Assembly (NCBI GenBank): GCA_003242275.1
Contig: QGUX01000048.1
Coordinates: 1 to 15,840, forward strand
Source: Pseudomonadota bacterium
GTDB taxonomy: Bacteria; Pseudomonadota; Gammaproteobacteria; Steroidobacterales; Steroidobacteraceae
Direction of reading: 5' to 3'
Length of the DNA stretch: 15,840 nt
The first letter of the stretch is position 1, and every line of letters starts with the position of its first letter. A program made the translations under genes and the position numbers. Below are positions 13,917 to 15,840 of the stretch, piece after piece. The notes under the pieces are model-generated. The model worked only from the letters and a program-made list of their open reading frames with translations, had not been told where the DNA came from and did not search any database.

Positions 13917-14327
13917 ATGACGCGCAGCTTTCAGCCCGTTGCGGAAACCCGCGGTGCCCGCGTCGTGGTACTTGAGCCCGTCACGGTCGATGCTCCGCTG
14001 CCAGCGGATTTTGTCGACATCGATCATCTCGTTGAGCAGGAAGAGCAGGACGAGGCTGTGCGGCAGGCGATCGCGGGCGCCCGCAGGCAGATCGCCGAAG
14101 ATTACTACCAGGACGGTGAAAGGCCGCTGTCGTGGTACCGGCTGCAGAAGGGTTGGTCACAGAAGGAACTCGCAACGAGGTTGGGCACGAGCCAGTCGTA
14201 TATCGCGCGCCTCGAGGCTGGAAGCATCGATCCCCAGGTCAGCACCCTCCATCGTCTGGCGGAGGTGCTGGATGTGCCGCCGGAATCACTTCTTCATGTT
14301 CTGTCAAAGGGAGTGCGTCGTTCGTGA
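13917..14327 (+). CDS. XRE-family antitoxin (Cro/CI helix-turn-helix)
   Basis: This 136-residue protein has an N-terminal arm (1 to about 70) probably used to bind and cover the toxin, and a Cro/CI helix-turn-helix at about 71-122: LSWYRLQKGWSQKELATRLG, TSQSYIARLEAGSIDPQ, LHRLAEVLDV. It should neutralise the toxin and repress the operon through the palindrome at 13491-13506. The order toxin-first, HTH antitoxin-second is as in HigBA. ATG 13917 was chosen because it lies 4 nt past the toxin stop. An in-frame ATG at 13848 would add 23 residues and overlap the toxin by 65 nt, and its extra residues look like an out-of-frame read of the toxin. The stop overlaps the next start (GTGA). Confidence 0.85.
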   Translation: MTRSFQPVAETRGARVVVLEPVTVDAPLPADFVDIDHLVEQEEQDEAVRQAIAGARRQIAEDYYQDGERPLSWYRLQKGWSQKELATRLGTSQSYIARLEAGSIDPQVSTLHRLAEVLDVPPESLLHVLSKGVRRS

Positions 14328-14776
14328 GCGAGCAGCCGGTCATGTGGGCGACCTTCTGCGACGATGTCCGGCAGGAGGTGGGCAACAAGCTCTCCTATAT
14401 CGGCGTTTACGGCCCGGAGCTCATCGTGCCTTCGTTTCCGGCGACGCTGCCCAAGCTCTGCTGCGTGTTCAACCTGCGCATCTCACCCGAATGCATGCCT
14501 CGGAAACTTGCCTTCCGGCTATACCGCGACGAGGAGATCATCTTCGAGGCCGAGCAGCCTCCCGCGAGCGAAGAGGCCCTGAAGGAACTGGCATTGCGTA
14601 TCGATGACTCGCAATGGATATGGATCGCCCTGGTTGCCCAGCTTGCACCCTTCCAGATCCCAAGGGCCGCCGTGCTGCGGGCTCGCGCCATGGTGGATGA
14701 CCAGGAAGTAAAGGGCGGTGCCCTGCGGCTCCGGGCCCTGTCGCAACCCAACCCGGCAACGAAACGCAACCAGTAG
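14324..14776 (+). CDS. DUF6941-like protein, third gene of the toxin-antitoxin operon
   Basis: This is a 150-residue soluble protein. The N-terminal segment MWATFCDDVRQEVGNKLSYI (7-26), continuing as GVYGPELIVPSFPATLPKLC (27-46), matches what I remember of the DUF6941 family, whose function is unknown. The rest is predicted beta-rich with one hydrophobic strand (WIWIALVAQLAPF, 98-110) too polar-flanked to be a clear membrane segment. GTG 14324 overlaps the antitoxin stop by 4 bp (GTGA), and GGGAG lies about 11 nt upstream, so translation is probably coupled. Such tight linkage suggests it is made together with the pair, either as a third component or as a separate accessory gene. No catalytic motif is visible. 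The family call is from memory and needs a profile search. Confidence 0.75.
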   Translation: MSEQPVMWATFCDDVRQEVGNKLSYIGVYGPELIVPSFPATLPKLCCVFNLRISPECMPRKLAFRLYRDEEIIFEAEQPPASEEALKELALRIDDSQWIWIALVAQLAPFQIPRAAVLRARAMVDDQEVKGGALRLRALSQPNPATKRNQ

Positions 14777-14821
14777 TTCCGCCCCCCGCGTCCTCGGCGA
14801 CTGCGTGCTACGCTCCGCGCC

Positions 14822-15544
14822 ATGGCAACCACCCCCAGTGAAACCGGCCCGGCGCTCGCCATCCTGATCGACGCGGACAACGCCAACCCCGCCATCGTGC
14901 GCGGCCTGATCGACGAGGTGGCCAAGCTTGGCCGCGCCACGGTGCGCCGCATCTACGGTGACTGGACGGCACCGAACCTGGCCTCGTGGAAGAAGGTGCT
15001 GCTCGAGCACTCGCTGCAGCCCATCCAGCAGTTCGCCTACACGCAGGGCAAGAACGCCACCGACAGCGCGCTGATCATCGACGCGATGGACCTCCTGTAC
15101 GCGGGCAACGTGGACGGCTTCTGCATCGTCTCCAGCGACAGCGACTTCACGCGCCTGGCCTCGCGGCTGAAGGAGTCGGGCAAGCGCGTTTACGGCTTCG
15201 GCGAGAAGAAGACGCCGCGTCCCTTCGTCGCCGCCTGCGACCGCTTCATCTACACCGAGGTGTTCACCAGGGCGCCGGGGCAGGCGCCGAGCCGCAAGGC
15301 CGCGGCAGAGCTGGACCGCGACCGCGAGTTCCTGGAGCTGGTCGGCGGCGCGGTGGACGATGCTTCGGACGATTCGGGCTGGGCGCACCTGGGCGTGGTC
15401 GGCAGCATCCTCACCAAGAAGGAACCGGACTTCGACCCTCGCAACTACGGCTACTCCAAGCTCAGCGACCTGCTGGAGGCCTCAAGGCACTTCGAGGTGC
15501 GCCGGCAGGAGCAGGTGGTGCAGGTGAGGCGGCGGGGGAAGTAG
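14822..15544 (+). CDS. NYN-domain (PIN-like) ribonuclease with C-terminal OST-HTH/LOTUS domain
   Basis: This 240-residue cytosolic protein is predicted to cut or bind RNA. The NYN domain (about 11-148) shows the acidic metal-binding positions typical of the family: Asp17 in LIDADN, Asp81 in GKNATDSALIIDAMDLL and Asp106/Asp108 in VSSDSDFTRLA. It ends with KRVYGFGEKKTP and FIYTE. A linker then leads to an OST-HTH/LOTUS domain (about 165-236), with GWAHLGVVGSILTKKEPDFD and YGYSKLSDLLEASRHFEV, a fold that binds RNA, in some cases G-quadruplex RNA. This LabA/limkain-type architecture is common in bacteria. The start has no Shine-Dalgarno; TACGCT ends 7 nt before ATG, suggesting leaderless translation. 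It lies 45 bp after the DUF6941 gene but has its own start signal. Confidence 0.9.
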   Translation: MATTPSETGPALAILIDADNANPAIVRGLIDEVAKLGRATVRRIYGDWTAPNLASWKKVLLEHSLQPIQQFAYTQGKNATDSALIIDAMDLLYAGNVDGFCIVSSDSDFTRLASRLKESGKRVYGFGEKKTPRPFVAACDRFIYTEVFTRAPGQAPSRKAAAELDRDREFLELVGGAVDDASDDSGWAHLGVVGSILTKKEPDFDPRNYGYSKLSDLLEASRHFEVRRQEQVVQVRRRGK

Positions 15545-15613
15545 TTTCCAGACGCACCGGGTTCTTGCGGCCAGGTCGTCCGGCAGCGGCGCGGGCGGCC
15601 ACGTCCGCGTTCC

Positions 15614-15840
15614 TCAATCTTCTCCCATGAGGCCGTCATCCAGGGCTCTGCGGACGCTCTCCAGGTCCGCCCACAGCAGCACATCGAGCTCGCGGACCTG
15701 TTCCGCGGAAAGGATGTCTCCCACGCGGGGGCGCATTACCCGGTACTGGTCCTGCCGCACCTCGCCCAGCGGATCGATCAGCACCGCCGGGTTCTCGACG
15801 CGCACCAGCACGGCCCACGTCCACTTCCGTTGTCCGCGAT
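15614..15840 (-). CDS. hypothetical protein, C-terminal 74 codons only
   Basis: The frame is open from the window edge to TGA at 15614-15616. The visible tail reads RGQRKWTWAVLVRVENPAVL, then IDPLGEVRQDQYRVMRPRVG and an acidic helical end with DVLLWADLESVRRALDDG. Third codon positions are strongly G/C, like the genuine genes here, and the frame continues past the window, so this is very probably the end of a real gene. I do not recognise the family. It converges with the NYN gene across 69 bp. No membrane segment, signal or motif is visible. Confidence 0.6.
   Translation of the reverse strand, partial: RGQRKWTWAVLVRVENPAVLIDPLGEVRQDQYRVMRPRVGDILSAEQVRELDVLLWADLESVRRALDDGLMGED

Noticed and set aside
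11822..13918. A minus-strand open frame of 698 codons antisense to dinB and the toxin gene.
   Set aside because: Dense GC3 in dinB removes stop codons on the opposite strand. The translation is low-complexity with no motif, and the sense genes are unambiguous.
1..15840. tRNA, rRNA, CRISPR array, insertion sequence, integrase or phage genes.
   Set aside because: None could be supported: no repeat-spacer pattern, no cloverleaf-like sequence noticed, and no transposase or recombinase motifs in any credible frame.

Overview
The window is GC-rich DNA, except for a visibly less GC-rich block at about 5.9-9.05 kb. It looks like a chromosome segment of a gammaproteobacterium, most likely of the Xanthomonadales/Lysobacterales. 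The reasons are strong GC3 bias, a large TonB-dependent outer-membrane receptor, YciF/DUF892 stress proteins, a DinB of the divergent type I associate with that group, and many genes that seem to start without a leader. The taxon is inferred; no rRNA or other marker gene is present.

Layout. (1) 1-2154, minus strand: a TonB-dependent receptor whose C-terminus lies outside the window. It is divergent from an NAD-type SDR oxidoreductase (2428-3183). (2) 3218-4519, minus: a membrane ferric reductase/NOX-like flavocytochrome with heme-histidine spacing like that of NADPH oxidases. It is divergent from a small secreted four-cysteine protein (4752-5378); the shared intergenic region holds a consensus DnaA box. 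(3) 5379-6143: decayed DNA with an orphan palindromic operator (5523-5539) and a Fic-family pseudogene that has lost its catalytic motif. (4) 6144-9032: a less GC-rich accessory block with a divergent small ORF and a two-gene type II restriction-modification system of the PaeR7I/XhoI family (predicted site CTCGAG). (5) 9091-11958: a stress-type SDR divergent from two tandem DUF892 ferritin-like proteins, the first with a long histone-H1-like basic N-terminus. (6) 12134-13390: a divergent DNA polymerase IV. (7) 13508-14776: a compact three-gene operon of RelE/HigB-like toxin, XRE antitoxin and DUF6941-like protein, with a palindromic operator ending 1 nt before the toxin start codon. (8) 14822-15544: a NYN (PIN-like nuclease) plus OST-HTH/LOTUS protein. 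It converges on the C-terminal end of an unrecognised gene on the minus strand (15614-15840).

Working together: the methyltransferase and endonuclease overlap by one base and form one operon. The toxin, antitoxin and DUF6941 genes form another, with a 4-bp gap and a 4-bp overlap. SDR2 and the two DUF892 genes resemble a general-stress cluster. The defence and accessory genes (Fic remnant, R-M, toxin-antitoxin) lie in two patches separated by core-like stress genes. Several genes lacking a Shine-Dalgarno sequence have a TANNNT-like hexamer 6-7 nt before the start codon, which suggests leaderless transcription. Nothing here is clearly a wholly new system. The best candidates for something under-described are the DUF6941 partner of the toxin-antitoxin pair, the H1-tailed DUF892 protein, and the orphan operator.
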